Source of the DNA: Phycomyces nitens
Taxonomy: Eukaryota; Mucoromycota; Mucoromycetes; Mucorales; Phycomycetaceae
NCBI GenBank assembly: GCA_022702545.1
Contig: JAHRBC010000006.1
Coordinates: 248,001 to 312,000, forward strand
DNA: 64,000 nt
Direction: 5' to 3'
Shown piece by piece: positions 35,605 to 48,081 of this stretch. Under the pieces are notes generated by a model, which saw only the letters and a program-made list of their open reading frames with translations, did not search any database and was not told where the DNA came from. Each line of letters starts with the position of its first letter. Within the stretch, counting starts at the first letter, position 1. The position numbers and the translations under genes are program-made.

Positions 35605-38600
35605 ATGGAACTTCCCTGGGCATCGGACACTACCGGTGCTGGGACGCATGATTTCATACAAACCACCTCCCTTCCTCCTTCAACCAGGTAAAACTTCTTT
35701 GAATGATATATATATATATATAATAACCAACAAATGACTAATACAAACAAATTCTTGTTATTATCACCATTGGCAAAATAGAATTACCGTAGAAGATACC
35801 AGTTCCAATCCTTCCGGGCTTTCTTATCCAGCCACAACAGGCCATCGGATGCTCAGACGCCCACGCGCCGACACTATGCCCTCACAGGCCTCTTTTCCAT
35901 ACCCACCAATGTTCGGCAGCCTTGCACCTGTTCAGGCCAGGCACCGCTCAGGGTCAGTCAATCTCCCTTCAGACCAGTCCGAAGATCTCAGCGAAGCATT
36001 TTATGGCGCAAGTTATCCTTCTTTACCCCTTGACGATGATCCGGATGCAAACAGTGCCATCGCAAGCACTCTGGCGTCCCTGGGCCTCAACGATGAAGAT
36101 ATCCCTCAAGAGGAAACTCGCCAAAGCTTTGTCTCTCCTCCCGGTCTGTCTGTTCCTCACAATTCATTCTTCAACGGAACCACCATCGGAGTGTCGGGCA
36201 GCAGTACCACAGAACTGCCAATGTCTCGCAACAGAGCTTATACCGTAGCCACGCGTGCACCTCTCGATCGACCAGACCTCAATCGCATCGCACCCGGTCT
36301 CAGCTTCAACCCCTTTTCTCCCCAAACCTTGAATGCGGTCCAGACAAGACCAAGAGCCACGAGTATGGGCATGGCGGATGGGGCAATGATGAACTCCTTT
36401 TCTCCATTCGAAAACAATTCATTCCAACAGCGCATCCCAACCCGCTTCCAACCTCCCCAGGTAGTCGTGTCTGGTGAGTCTGAGCAGCCCGAACACACGT
36501 TGCGCAACACATACAGCAGTGGAAACCTCTATGATATGAACCGCGACGTGACGTTTGTTCCAAACAACAACAGTCGCAGAACGTTCCACCGTGTGCCCTC
36601 TCACGAACAGCTGGATAGGCTTCCAGAGACAGACAGCACCAATGTAAATATTTCTAGACTTCTAACTATCATTATTATTATTATCATAATTATTCAATAT
36701 ATATATATATTGGTGTATCTAGGATTTCTACAGTGGTTCTGATTCATTCACTGTCTGGTCTGGGTTTGACACGTCATCGCCTGGAACACAGATCCCCTCG
36801 CGTGCACTGTGGCTGGGCAACGTAAACCCAAGCTTAAGTGTGCCTGACCTGGTACAGATCTTCTCCTGCTACGGAAATGTCGAGAGTGCAAGGATCTTGT
36901 CGGATAAAGAGTGTGCATTTGTAAACTTCTCGACCGTAGACTCTGCCGTGGCTGCAAAGGCTGATCTGGAGACCAGACTGGGCAACAAGGTGGCCGGGAC
37001 TCCTGTGCGTGTAGGCTTTGGCAAGGCAGACGTGAATATCGCCATGGCCCTTACAAACGAAGCAGGCCCCAATGCCCAAGGCCCCACGCGTGCTCTCTGT
37101 AAGTTTTTTTACATCATCATCATTTTATTAATATTAATATATACATATATCTCTAAACCGTCTTTTTTTATAAGGGGTGGGCAATATTCCGGCCAATATA
37201 AACCCTGCACTCTTGCGGGCCTTGTTTCAAACATACGGCCCCATTGAGTCTGTCCGTGTATTGTCTCACAAGAACTGTGGATTTGTAAACTTTGAGCACC
37301 AGGAGGATGCAGTCAAGGCAAGAAAATCGCTCCAGAACAAGGAGGTGCTCGGTCCAGGAACTGGCCCTGTGCGCATCGGATTTGCAAAGGTTCCTGCTAC
37401 TCCCTCTGAGGATAGCCAAGGAGATGAGTCCACGCCTACGAACCCTGGCAACTCTCCTGCCACCACCAACGCCAATATACACACTACAGCCGCCAATACC
37501 TCTATTTCCACCGGCTCAAACAGCGGTGGCACCACTACCACTGCCACTACTACTACTACCAGTACTACCACTACCACTTCTAGTACTGCGTCCAGCAGCA
37601 CAGTTGCTAACCCTAGTATCCCACAGATTATGAGCAAGACAGGCACACCTGATACCTACCAAGCTACTCAGTGGGCAACAGCAATGATGATGACCAGCAT
37701 GATGATGCGGGCCTCGGGACAGCCTCAACCCCTGTCCGCCTCCCAACCCACCAGCTTATACACGGCCATTGCAGCCGAGCGCCGCTTTATTATGCAGCAG
37801 TTGGGATATGCAGGATCTCTTGATGATGAAGGTAAAATAGGTTGTGTGGACGCTCTATAAGCAAAAACTGTACTAAAAAAATATAATAATAATAAAAAGG
37901 CTGTCTGGCCTTGCTCGATCTAGAGGAACGCATTCCGGTAACCTACTCCTCTGCGATCCCAATTGTACCAGAGATTGGTGCCGATCGTCATCTGGAGCCA
38001 CTACGACTGAGAGAGATGCGCAAAGGACTGGATTCTGGACAGGCATTATCAGAAGTAGAAAGTATGGTGGACGAGTGCATGGACGAGATTGTTGAGCTCT
38101 GCAGTGGTAAGAACCATTTAGCTGATGAGACGAGAGACCAAGATAATGATACTTTTCTAGATTATGTTGGCAATACGGTGATTCAGAAGCTGTTTGAGTA
38201 TTGCACCGAAGACACAAAGGAGAGAATGCTTCGGGCCATTGCACCTTACCTGGCATCAATTGGCGTGCACAAGAATGGCACTTGGGCAGCCCAAAAGATC
38301 ATTGACTATGCTCACACCGAGACACAAATCCAACTGGTTCGTACGCATGTAGCACCATATGTGCCTCTGCTGCTGCTCGATCAGTTTGGAAACTATGTGG
38401 TCCAATGCTCTTTACGTATGGGCCCCGAGAAAAACCAGTATATCTTTGATGCCATTGTAGACAAGTGCTGGGAGATTGGACAGGGTCGTTTTGGTGCCCG
38501 TGCTGTGCGGGCTATTCTAGAGAATCCTGTGGTGACCAAACAGCAGCAGATATACTGTGCAGCTGCCATTGTACAGAATGCAGTCTTGTTGACCACAAAC

Positions 38601-39347
38601 ACCAATGGTGCTTTGTTGTTGCTCTGGTTGCTGGATACATCCGAACTTCCCGGACGTTACCGTGTGCTCTGTCCGCGTCTGCTGCCTTATTTAACCAAGC
38701 TCTGTACCCATAAACTGGGATCAATGACCGTATTCAAGGTGATCAGTCAGCGACAGGAACCCGATGCCAGACAGTTGCTGCTGAATGCGATTTTCAATGA
38801 CGCCAATCTTTTAGAGGATGTTCTGAGGGATCAGATGCATGGAGTTGGACTTGTTCAAAAGATCCTTGCACTTCCTCACCTTGAGAAACGGCCACAAATG
38901 GTGGCACAGGTCAAGGAAATCCTTGGCGGCTTCAAGATCTCTCCTAATTCACAGAGTTATCGCAGACTGTTGGAGGGATTGGATGAGATACCCGAAGAAG
39001 AGGATGATGAAGAAGACGAAAGTGGACCTGTGGAAGATCAGAGTAACCCCAATGTAGGACTAGAATGGTTGCAGAATCCTCAAGCAGTGGCCATGATGGC
39101 CAACATGTACGCAGCTGCCATGACAGCCGCAGCATCTACTATGCCAGAACACTCACCACAGCAACAAGCAGCTCATCAGCCATTACATGAGAACTCGGGT
39201 GTGCAGCCAGCCGAGGCACCAACTGTTGTTGCAGATCTGCCAGATATGGCCCAGTTTGACCAATTGATAAAGACACTCTTGCACTCTGGAAATACCAACA
39301 CGGCCACTGAACCGTCCAAGAAAGACGAAGAGGTCAATGAGAACTAG
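35605..39347 (+). CDS. RRM-RRM-Pumilio (PUF) RNA-binding protein, Jsn1/Puf2-like
   Basis: Cytoplasmic mRNA-binding regulator of stability or localisation. Five exons, 35605-35687, 35782-36643, 36723-37098, 37175-37831 and 37900-39347, sum to 1141 aa. The N-terminal ~300 residues are Ser/Pro-rich and disordered (phosphorylation-like RRPRADTM and RHRSGSVNL). RRM1 follows, with RNP2-like ALWLGNVN and RNP1-like ECAFVNFST. RRM2 has LWVGNIPANINP and NCGFVNFEH. A Thr-rich linker follows, then the Pumilio homology domain with repeats such as YVGNTVIQKLFEYC, NGTWAAQKIIDYA, FGNYVVQCSLRM, FGARAVRAILEN and LGSMTVFKVISQ. The acidic C-terminal tail contains EEEDDEEDE. RRM plus PUF on one chain is the fungal Jsn1/Puf1-Puf2 architecture. 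All introns are GT-AG and short. Confidence 0.92.
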
Positions 39348-39911
39348 GAATGATGTGAATGAGGACACCATGATATTCTCTCATCCAAAAAAACAAACAA
39401 ACAAACAAGTCTCTAGGTCTTTCTATATTATTACTATTACTTATTACTACTATTATACTCTTTGCATATTCCATTTTCATTGTCAAAATTTGTACACAGT
39501 TTTCATGTTTCATTTCATTTTCTTTTCCTACTAATTTTTTTCTGTTAATGGACACACACACACATATATAGTGAACCTCTCCCCTTTGTCAATCTTTATG
39601 GTGCTGTAGATGCTACACTTTTTTATTACTATTTTAATTGTCATTCAACAATGTAAATACCACAACTAAAAATAAAAGTGATTAAAAGATTATTATTATT
39701 ATTATATATGATATCAAATTAAATTAAATTATCCTAATTTATATAAATAAATAAATATATTTGTGACCGTTGGATCTTTCTGCCTCCCCTTTATATTTCC
39801 TTTTTCTGGATTAAATTCTGTCTTTATGAATGATTTTCTTTTTATATAAAAATAAATTAATTTAAAATAATCATTATTTATTTATTTATCATCTTCATCT
39901 TATCATTATAA
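39348..39911. other. Intergenic region
   Basis: About 560 bp of AT-rich DNA between two plus-strand genes with ATT repeats and AATAAA-like motifs, probably the 3' end of the PUF gene and the promoter of the next. No gene is visible. Confidence 0.6.
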
Positions 39912-41880
39912 ATGGTCGCCTCATTCAAATCAAGACGTTCATCATCAGCATCACGGCTACCCCATTACACTAAAGAATTAAAAACTCCCTCATCACGTAG
40001 TTTGGGATTGAGTAGACGCTGGTCATTCCAATGCATCACTCTTGCCATACTCCTACTCTTTCTTATCCGCCACCTGTTGACCTCTAGCCCGCCCGTAAAA
40101 GAAGTATCGTTTACCGAGCTAGAACTTGCCCAATCGGCCCAGCTCAAACCTCCTGGAACACGTATCCCAAAGATTGTCCACTTTATCTATGGCCTACGCG
40201 GACCAGATCCAACCCTGGACCTTATCCATTATCTGGCCATCAAGTCTGCCCACGACACCATCAAGCCAGACAAGATATTTTTTCATTATCATTACAGACC
40301 AGTTGGCCACAATTTTGAACGCGCTCTGCCAATGATTACCCTTTCCCAGATTGATCTGGTCACAAACGTGTTTGGGCGCCCGGTATCTCATTATGCTCAC
40401 CAATCAGATGTGGTCAGATTGCAGGTCTTGGCTGAGCATGGCGGTATCTATCTTGATCTTGACCTCATTTCCCTCCAACCCATCGACCATCTTTTGGACC
40501 ACAATTTTGTGATGGGTCAGGAAGGCCAAGGTAAACCAAACAGAAAAAGGCTGGCAAGTTAAGTTGTTGATGGTTTGTGAATCAAGGTGGTTCTGTAGGG
40601 CTCTGCAATGCCATGATCATGTCACGGCCAAACTCTTATTTCTTGCAGCGATGGTATGCCACCTATTCATCGTTTGATGAAAAGGACTGGAACTACCACT
40701 CGGTTGTCTTGCCTGGAAAGCTTGCTCCTTACTTTCCATCCGAAATCACCATCCTTAACCATACTTCCTATTTTTGGCCCCTGTGGGATGGACCTGGGTT
40801 GCGCACTCTCTATCTCGAAAAGTCCTATGATTTCAGCCAGAATCTGGGTACTCATGTCTGGGAGTCTGCTGCCAACCATCATCTTATGAAGAACATTGAT
40901 GACCAGGTGGTGATGAACATTGATAATAGCCTGTACTGTAAGCTGCGCCCATTTCTGCTGGATGGAAAGCCCGATCCTCGTCCTGACGCATGCCGAATCA
41001 TCCAGCACTCTGAGAGAGAGGATAGGCTCGGTAAGAAACCAAGCAATCCAATATAATATAATCTAATATTAATATGATTATAGTGGGATATTGGCCACTG
41101 GGACTCTATGACCAGACTATCAATCCGATGCCTGCTACTGATATCTCTGGCCACAGCCTCAATGGACTTGTTCGTAATCCTGATTACAGCCAGGTGAATG
41201 GTGTGCATCTCACTGGGAAAGACAGCTATGTGTTTCTTCCCATGCCAGTCGCAATGTCCATTGACCAAGTAACTGTGAGCTGGTGGATGAAGACCAAAAC
41301 AACAAAAGAAGGCGGGGCTGCAATGGTGATCCAGACAGAGCATGGAAAAGTGTATCTAAAGACAGAAAAGGTCAATGTTGGTAAGCCAGACGGACTCTCT
41401 CTTGGTGTATCGACCGTCATTAGAGACGAGGACTGGGTGTGGAGTTTGTTTGGAGAGATAAAGGCAAGTCCATACTCGATCAACCTTGATGGTGCCTACC
41501 ATCATTATGGGCTTGTTATCGATCGCCAGGGACTACTAGCTGGAGGACCAAGGATTGTGCTGTACATGGATGGGTATGTGATTGCCAGTAAGCACGACTG
41601 GGACTTTCCTGTCATGACGGCCGGGTCGATCATACATGGCATCTGGTTTGGATCAGCAGAGTCAGAAGTTAGCAATTACCAGGATGCCTGGGACAACAGG
41701 ACTAGTCTGGATTGTTATATTGAGCATGTACGTGTCTGGGAAACATCACTTGGATTGGATCAGCTCCAGGACCAGATTAAGAACGATTCGATGGTCAGAA
41801 AGGAAACTGTAGAGCAGTTTAAGAACAAGGAAGACCTCAATCTCAATCTCAATCTCAATCTCAATACCTCTTGGGTATAA
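39912..41880 (+). CDS. GT32-like glycosyltransferase fused to a LamG/concanavalin-like domain
   Basis: Predicted Golgi type II membrane glycosyltransferase, likely extending protein- or lipid-linked mannans. Exons 39912-40530, 40587-41030 and 41084-41880 give 619 aa. A basic Ser-rich cytosolic tail (~40 aa) is followed by a signal anchor (FQCITLAILLLFLIRHLL). The catalytic domain starts with RIPKIVHFIYGLRG, has HQSDVVRLQVLAEHGGIYLD with the DxD-type motif LDLDLISL, and MGQEGQGGSVGLCNAMIMS; these match the glycosyltransferase sugar-binding DxD (GT32) family. The third exon begins VGYWPLGLYDQTIN and DISGHSLNGLVRN, with HLTGKDSYVFLP, GAYHHYGLVID and YMDGYVIAS. That is the pattern of a LamG/concanavalin A-like beta-sandwich, which could bind glycans. 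The last residues are a short Asn-Leu repeat. The combination is unusual; the substrate is not inferable. Confidence 0.85.
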
Positions 41881-41973
41881 AACTATTGTTATTTATTTTA
41901 TTTAATTTAATTTATTTTTATTTGATTTTCTTTAATTTGTTCTGTTCTGTTATGTTCTACTTATTACTACTGC

Positions 41974-42043
<70 letters not shown>

Positions 42044-42631
42044 TGCTTTACACTAATAAACTCGATTCTAATGTAAATATATAATAATAACCAATTTGAT
42101 TCCAAAGTATTGGAATATACATGTATAAAAAGTCCGTCGATGTAGTGCACCGACCACCGGAATAAGACTTATAAATCCAGAGTGACACAACCGACGCCCA
42201 AAGTCGATGTGAGCAGGATTCTAATGGCTCATCGTTGATCCACTTGTACACTCTATTCTTTACAGCGTCCGATTGTTTCCATTTCTGAGGATATGATTGG
42301 CCCATTTAATTTATTATTCATATGTTTTTTTTTGTATTTTTAAATATAGTAACAAGAATGAAAATATTTTCATGGTTGAGAGAATTTGATCGATTATTGA
42401 TTATTGATTATTTTCTTGATTTTTATTATTGGTTTATATATATATATTCTTATATATATATATATATGATATAGTTTATAGTTTATGTAATAATGGAGTG
42501 GGTATACAAGGATTCTAATATATTATATATATTTTCTTGTTCTTTATAAAGATAGACGCCATATGATGGGATAAATGATAGTTGTACAGTTGGAATAATG
42601 AATAGAATGTATGGTTGTTTTGATCCAGGAT
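41881..42631. other. Intergenic region with long (TTA)n array
   Basis: Between convergent genes. It contains a long TTA trinucleotide array (41973-42043), which creates spurious poly-Ile/Leu frames. From about 42060 to 42310 the DNA is less repetitive and contains open frames without family match. Confidence 0.6.
41973..42043. repeat. (TTA)n microsatellite
   Basis: More than twenty uninterrupted ATT/TTA units in the 3' flank of the GT32-like gene. Confidence 0.95.
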
Positions 42632-42896
42632 TTAGGCTCCAGTGTTGGTAGGATCAGTGCCGTGGCAGTGGGAGAATCGGCCACCCATGGGATCGTAATA
42701 ATGGCCAACGACATCAGGACGTTTGCTTGCACACATGGGATCGTAGAGATACTTCTTCATCTTGGGGGAGGTTATTGACATCTCGGCCTCGTAAATTGAC
42801 TGGGCAGGAGAGGAAGGATGGGAGCTCTGGTCATCTTCGTCTCTAAAGACAAAGGGGTTCTTGATGAACTTTGGTACGTGGAAAGAGAGACCCATT
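42632..42896 (-). CDS. Small uncharacterised protein with YDPM motifs
   Basis: Single-exon ORF of 87 codons (MGLSFHVPKFIKNPFVF at the start). I do not recognise a family. Two YDPM motifs (KKYLYDPMCASKRPDVV and HYYDPMGGRF) suggest an internal duplication, and the middle is Ser/Glu-rich and polar. There is no signal peptide or membrane segment. Composition and motif regularity argue for a real gene, but this could be wrong. A longer upstream Met frame (to 42982) begins in a low-complexity Ser/Leu-rich stretch and is less likely. The ~400 bp upstream includes a GC-richer block near 43290-43430 with AGGGGG-type sequences that could be stress-type promoter elements. Confidence 0.55.
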
Positions 42897-43843
42897 TTTG
42901 TTTTGTAGTGTAGTGTAGTGTTGTGTTTTGGTGTGTTGATAATGTATGGAGATGAATTTGATAAAGAAAGGGAGAGTTGCAAAGAAGACGACTATTTATA
43001 CAAAACATGCTGTCAAAACGGTTATCCGTACACTTCCGCCAGACCTGGTCTGCCCGCATCCTCAAGAAATCGCATTGTCCGACAGGAGCGTGATTTTCGT
43101 AAATCAAGGAGGTCCGGCAACCAAACGGAAGCCATTTAGCTTAAACGTTTTGCTCCCTTTGTTCCACTACAATGATCTGGACTTTGTCATTCTTGACTGG
43201 CGAATCAGCCGTTCCATTCAAATCACCTCTTTATCCCCAACGACCATCACAAAGGCAAGTGAGCACAATTAATAAGACAAGCGCACAAGCTCAAAAAAAA
43301 GGGGGAGGGGAGTGGAACGGGTGGCTGGAGGCTAAGGGTTTAGACCGTCAAACTCCGATGTCCGGCAACCAATCTCAAACTCACACCACGGAGAGGGCGA
43401 TCCCTTGTGGTTTCCTTTTTTGGCATCTATAAATCTAGATCAGATTTGGGACCAAACAGCTCTTTTACCAAGAACAGCTTGCTAGACATATGCCTTTATC
43501 GTCAGGTGTAACTTGTTCGACCGAATATCCCGGGTTGACCCCTCATTCTCTCAATCTCTCACACACGCTTTCATTCTCTTTATTCCTATCAGCCTATCAG
43601 CTATCTTTATCAACCAATTTTGAGCCATTGTCTGATTGGCCATAAAATAACTATATTTACAACAATATTCTGACCAATCATCAATTAGCAGAAAATCTTG
43701 TTTCTTTTTTGATAAAGTGATTTATTCAATTGAGAAAGCAAAGTACAAGATGCAAATAATAACAGCTGCAAAGATAAGGATAGAAAAGAATAGATAAAGT
43801 GAGTAGGGGGAATTGGGGTGGAATCAAGAGAGTCTAGTGGCCA
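42897..43843. other. Intergenic region
   Basis: About 950 bp between the small protein and the 3' end of the PWWP gene, both on the minus strand. Open frames on the plus strand (42918-43432) have no family match and lie in the probable promoter of the small protein. Confidence 0.5.
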
Positions 43844-45297
43844 TCAGACCCTTTGCATAACACCATCTTCAGAGTGTCCAAAAGTCAAAGCCCTGTCTTC
43901 TAGTCCCACATGGCTTCTGGACCGCACAGACTCCATTGTGCTGGCCAGCAATGACTCTGGCGAATTGTTTTCATTAGAGGCCAGTAGCTCTGTCCTCCAG
44001 GTCTTGAGCAATTGCTGGCATCGATCCTTGATATTGTACTCCACTTCATCCTCGTAGCTGTAGGAGCATGCGGCCTTGACTACCTTGCCCATCTTTGTCT
44101 CCTGTAGACTGGTCGCATCAACACCCAGCATTTACCAAGCCTTACATACCTTTAGCAAATGATAGTTCATCTGCACATCCTCGATCTCCTTGACCACCAG
44201 GTTGATCTTGTTGTAATCTTCCTTTGGAATCTCGCCCTTTAAGACATTCTTAATACCCTATTCACCAATTTGCCAATTTGCCAACCTACAGGCTTCTTGC
44301 AATAGACCAGTTTTTGTAACTTGTGCCGGATATGATAGACCTTTCTAAACACTTGACTTTCAGTCGACTCTGCATGGTCAATATCCAAATCCCGAGTCTT
44401 GAGTTCATTGAGAAAATGTTGTTGTTGTTGATTATTATTATTATGATGATGATCTTGTTGATGGTGATCTTGCTGTGAAGGATCTGGTCCGAGGCCACTG
44501 ACATTCTTTGGCCCTTCCTGATGATCAACCTTTGCTTCCTTGGTCATTGATTTGCGCTATGTGAAAAAAAAGAAAAAGAAAAAGGGTCCATTAGGATGGC
44601 CGTCAATATATCAAGTAGCAGCAAAAATACCCTTTTCTTGTCTCCAGGAACCTCGTCAGGATCACCCTTGGCCTGTTTGCGATACTGTCTCTTCTTGGGC
44701 CCATTACCCTCATCCTTTTCTGCCTTGGCCTTTTTCCTCTTTGCAACAGTCGGATCTGGCTTCTTTCGGGTCTTTTTGGGCATTGGGCTATCTTCCGGTA
44801 CGATCGGCTCTTCTTCCGACGGTCCCAGGGCCTGGCGAACGGCGTCCTCGAGATCCTTGCTCTTGAACTTCTTTTCATTCAGGTCCCTCTCCACATCCTC
44901 CTGCTTAAAGGGCTTGATATTGTCCATTCCCACAAACCCACTATCAATCACGCACACAGAATACACAAATTACCTTTTTTTGATCGTCAACCCTTGATCC
45001 TTTGGGTCTATATACACAACTTACTAATCCTTTGTGCCAAAAAAATAGACGGTCCAGAGAGGACACTTTGTTTTTGCCTTTTGGGCAAGTACTTTTTGAG
45101 GTACGTTTTGTTCATTTGCAATCTAGTAGGCGCATTAATAATCATTAGCCTAGCAGGCGATTCATCATCTTGACACCAAAAAAAATAAATGTCGAGGGTC
45201 GCTTACTCTTGCTGGCCACCAGGGATACCCTTTGAGTTTAGCAAACACTAGTTTGCCTGGCAAATGAATTGATGATGGTGATGATGGTGATGTTGTT

Positions 45298-45344
<47 letters not shown>

Positions 45345-45380
45345 TGTTGCTGATGATGATGATGGTTGTTGTTGGCGCAT
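43844..45380 (-). CDS. PWWP-domain protein with LEDGF/TND-like C-terminal domain
   Basis: Predicted chromatin reader: PWWP domains bind H3K36-methylated nucleosomes and the TND recruits transcription-elongation partners. Six exons, 45380-45207, 45122-45025, 44940-44631, 44556-44290, 44257-44150 and 44101-43844, give 404 aa. The N-terminus (~35 aa) is a Gln/Ser/Ala/Thr tract from CAG/GCT-type repeats. The PWWP follows: LVFAKLKGYPWWPARI, CPLWTVYFFGTKDYGFV and MDNIKPF. The middle is a Lys/Arg-rich and Pro-rich linker (KKTRKKPDPTVAKRKKAKAE), followed by an Asp/His/Asn/Gln tract. From FRKVYHIRHKLQKLVY through GEIPKEDYNKINLVVKEI to ETKMGKVVKAACSY it matches the HDGF/PSIP1 integrase-binding/TFIIS N-terminal (TND) fold. 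The tail is acidic and polar. Inference: an elongation-linked chromatin adaptor, comparable to animal LEDGF. Confidence 0.82.
45295..45360. repeat. Compound trinucleotide repeat in PWWP gene exon 1
   Basis: A run of GCT/GTT/GAT units on the plus strand, read on the minus strand as Ala/Thr-rich codons at the N-terminus of the PWWP protein. Length is likely polymorphic. Confidence 0.9.
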
Positions 45381-46368
45381 TGGGAATCCAAAGGTATAAA
45401 ATGTTATAAGTTGCCAAGAAAGAGATGTCTTTCTGTTGTTTTTTATTTGTTTATTTAAGGAGGTTTTTGGCTTTGACGCGCAGATGGATGACGACTGCGA
45501 AAGGTCGGTAGGTAATGAAAGGTAAAAAGAGGGAAAAGAAGAGGAGGAAATATAAGAATAGCAATAATAATAAAGGTGGGAAAATAGTGGCAACCAATAA
45601 ATAAATAAGTAAATATAAATATATAAATATAAATATAAATATATATATAAATATATACACACACACGTATATGTATATGTATATTTATAAAAAGAAAAAA
45701 GAAAAAAATAGAGGAGTCGATCCCTCAAGGTAGGTAGGTACTGGCTATCTTTGGATTGTTTGTATCAACACAAACATGAATTGTTTCTATAGAGACATCA
45801 GAAAATACTCTAAATACAAGTGTATTCTATCCCACTAAAGCCAATTGATCGTCATCCTTGCAAGACACTCTGGAAATAGGATGTGAAAAAGAGGTTGTTG
45901 TAAGAGATTGTTTAAAGAAGACAAGCATAGTTGAATGCTTATTGTAACCCAGAATTTATTGGTTTTTAAAGCAAAAAGTGAATGCGGAGTAGATAAATAA
46001 ATCAATCAATCAATATATATATAAATATATAAATATATAAATAAATGGAAAGCGAGAGGATTTACGTCATTACCATTTTGTGGGCTGACATCACTTTAAT
46101 GTTTAAGAATGGCTCAAAAGTGCATGAATCACAAGAGAATTGACTAGCTGTGGTTATAAATGAATAAATAAATGAACGAATGAATTAGTGGCATGGATAG
46201 TAGCCAGATCAAGTAGCTAGCTACAAGTAAATTATAAGGAGTCAATGTATATTATTAATGTTATTAATGTTATTATTATTATTGTAAAATGTAAATACAT
46301 GTGCATATATATATATATATAAATATATAAATTTAATATATGTCATGATATGAAATGTGTAATATAAA
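45381..46368. other. Intergenic region
   Basis: About 990 bp of AT-rich DNA, minus-strand genes on both sides. Contains AT-rich runs and AATA repeats; the Tyr/Ile-rich frames here are translations of those runs. Presumed promoter of the PWWP gene and 3' flank of the GT2 gene. Confidence 0.6.
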
Positions 46369-48081
46369 TCACAATAGCTGCTCTACAGGAATGATCTTTT
46401 CATTGTCATCAAAGAACTTCTTGGCCACAATGTAATGCTCCTCTCGCTTCAACAGACGCTTTATACAGGCAAGTGTCGAGGGCAGTGTCATGAACAGCCA
46501 TGCAGCCACAGGCAGCATTGTATAGTCTAGCAAATGTTTCAGTCTTCTGGTTTCAGTCTTGCAAAGAAGTTCACGGTCAATGAACCTATGGAGGGATTCA
46601 TAGATGGCCAGAGTCGCAAACAGTGGAAAGGGAAGCAAGAGAGTGATGATCTTGACCATTGACCAGAGTTGGCCATAGAACTCTGATGTCAGCAAGGGGT
46701 TTAGAGCCGGATCAACGAACTCTAGAGAGTGCAAGGGAGGAAAGAGCAGAAACTGCATAAGTGGCACGGCCGCAAACATCAACCACCCAGAAGTAGCAGG
46801 AATCATATGGGCCTCGAGAACCAAGAGGCACACTCGTAGCTTGTCTTCCCAGCTAAATGGAGCCGTTAGTTCCAACAAGCCATTGCCTCCCAGACCTCCC
46901 AGACATCCTCCGTCTGATTTACCCATGGAGACCGAAAAAAAGGCGTTTTTGATGGTGTAGGCCACATCGGCTACTCCATTGTAATGTCGTTTGGCCTGGA
47001 CATAGCGAGCATTGATGTTTGCCAGGTATCCATTCGCCTGGACATTGGTGAGGTTGATTGGGACATAGATTGGTGCAGTGCGGACCTCTCCATTGGTCTG
47101 GAAGAAGCACTTTAGCCACATGTGCATGTCCTCTCCAACCGCATCTGAATCAGTGTCCCAGTAGTCGACCCGTTCTGCAAGTGCCATTGAGAGACTATAG
47201 GTTGAGCATGGAAAGGACAGTCCTCTGCTGTTGCTTAGATTTGACATGACCATTGCTGACCAGGTAATATCGGTCACCCTGACTGCTGCTGGCACCTTGA
47301 AGCAATTGCGCGAAAAGAAGATGGGTGGGGCCAGTATCAAACGGTAGGGATCGTCTGATCGGTTGAGGGTGTCTTCCACTTCTCGGACATAGAGCTCTGG
47401 GATATCGGCATCTGAGTCCGTAACCGTCAAGATGACTTTGGAACGGCAAACTCCACGATCCATCAATTCACGACACCCATGGCGAGCAGCATAGCCCACG
47501 TTGGCTCCCTTGCCTCGAGACTCGTTGGGAATATCGCTGGGGTGGTGGGTGGTAATGAAGTGGGCAAATTGGCCTCTGAAATGATCTTCTAGTCGTCTGG
47601 CCTTATCTGTATGGTCTTGTTCTGACTGTTCCATAGCCAAGATTATGCAATAATCGGTGTTTGCTGAACTGCAAGGCCAATTATATAAGACATCATATGT
47701 CAAACACCTAGACAAAACTTACGAGTGCGAGGCTAGTTTTGCAATCGTATTTCTCAACAGGCCTTCTGGCTCACAGTAGTTGGGAATAATGAAAGCATAA
47801 AAGTAGTGTAGGCGGTCTCCAGTAACTTCCTCTAGTTGTGAATGGGTGTTTGTGCCTTTGGATCGACGGACATTTCGCCGGACTGTGTTTGTGATCTTGC
47901 GAGACGTGAGCCAGAATTTGCAGACATGGTTGACTTGAGTGTAGAGAAAGACTGTGAAATACACAAACAGAAACACCAGATACGCCCTCGGGAAGAATAT
48001 TGGGCCTAGTGGAAGAATGGCCAGAGCAGACAGAGGGACCAGAGGTGCCACCCACTCTGATGGGTTGAGCAAATGTGACAT
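46369..48081 (-). CDS. GT2-family membrane glycosyltransferase
   Basis: Polytopic glycosyltransferase of the chitin-synthase/cellulose-synthase-like GT2 clan; substrate unknown. Exons 48081-47723 and 47668-46369, joined in phase, give 552 aa. N-terminal membrane segments (APLVPLSALAILPLGPIFF, YLVFLFVYFTVFLYTQ) precede a soluble region: YFYAFIIPNYCEPEGLLRNT is the nucleotide-binding start, with RGKGANVGYAARHG and the DxD-like SDADIPELY. Further marks are RLILAPPIFF, RGLSFPCSTYS and GEDMHMWLKCFF (acceptor-type acid near the E-D pair). C-terminal hydrophobic segments follow: SGWLMFAAVPLMQFLLF, VKIITLLLPFPLFATLAIY and DYTMLPVAAWLFMTLPS. The start at 48081 places the first membrane segment 11 residues in. 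No QRRRW motif of chitin synthases is visible, so it is not a canonical chitin synthase. Confidence 0.75.

Noticed and set aside
36238..36604. Cys-rich antisense ORFs in the PUF gene
   Set aside because: Shadows of exon 2; the plus frame is supported by splice phase and RRM/PUF domains.
41871..42150. Poly-Leu and poly-Ile membrane-like ORFs
   Set aside because: Translations of the (TTA)n array.
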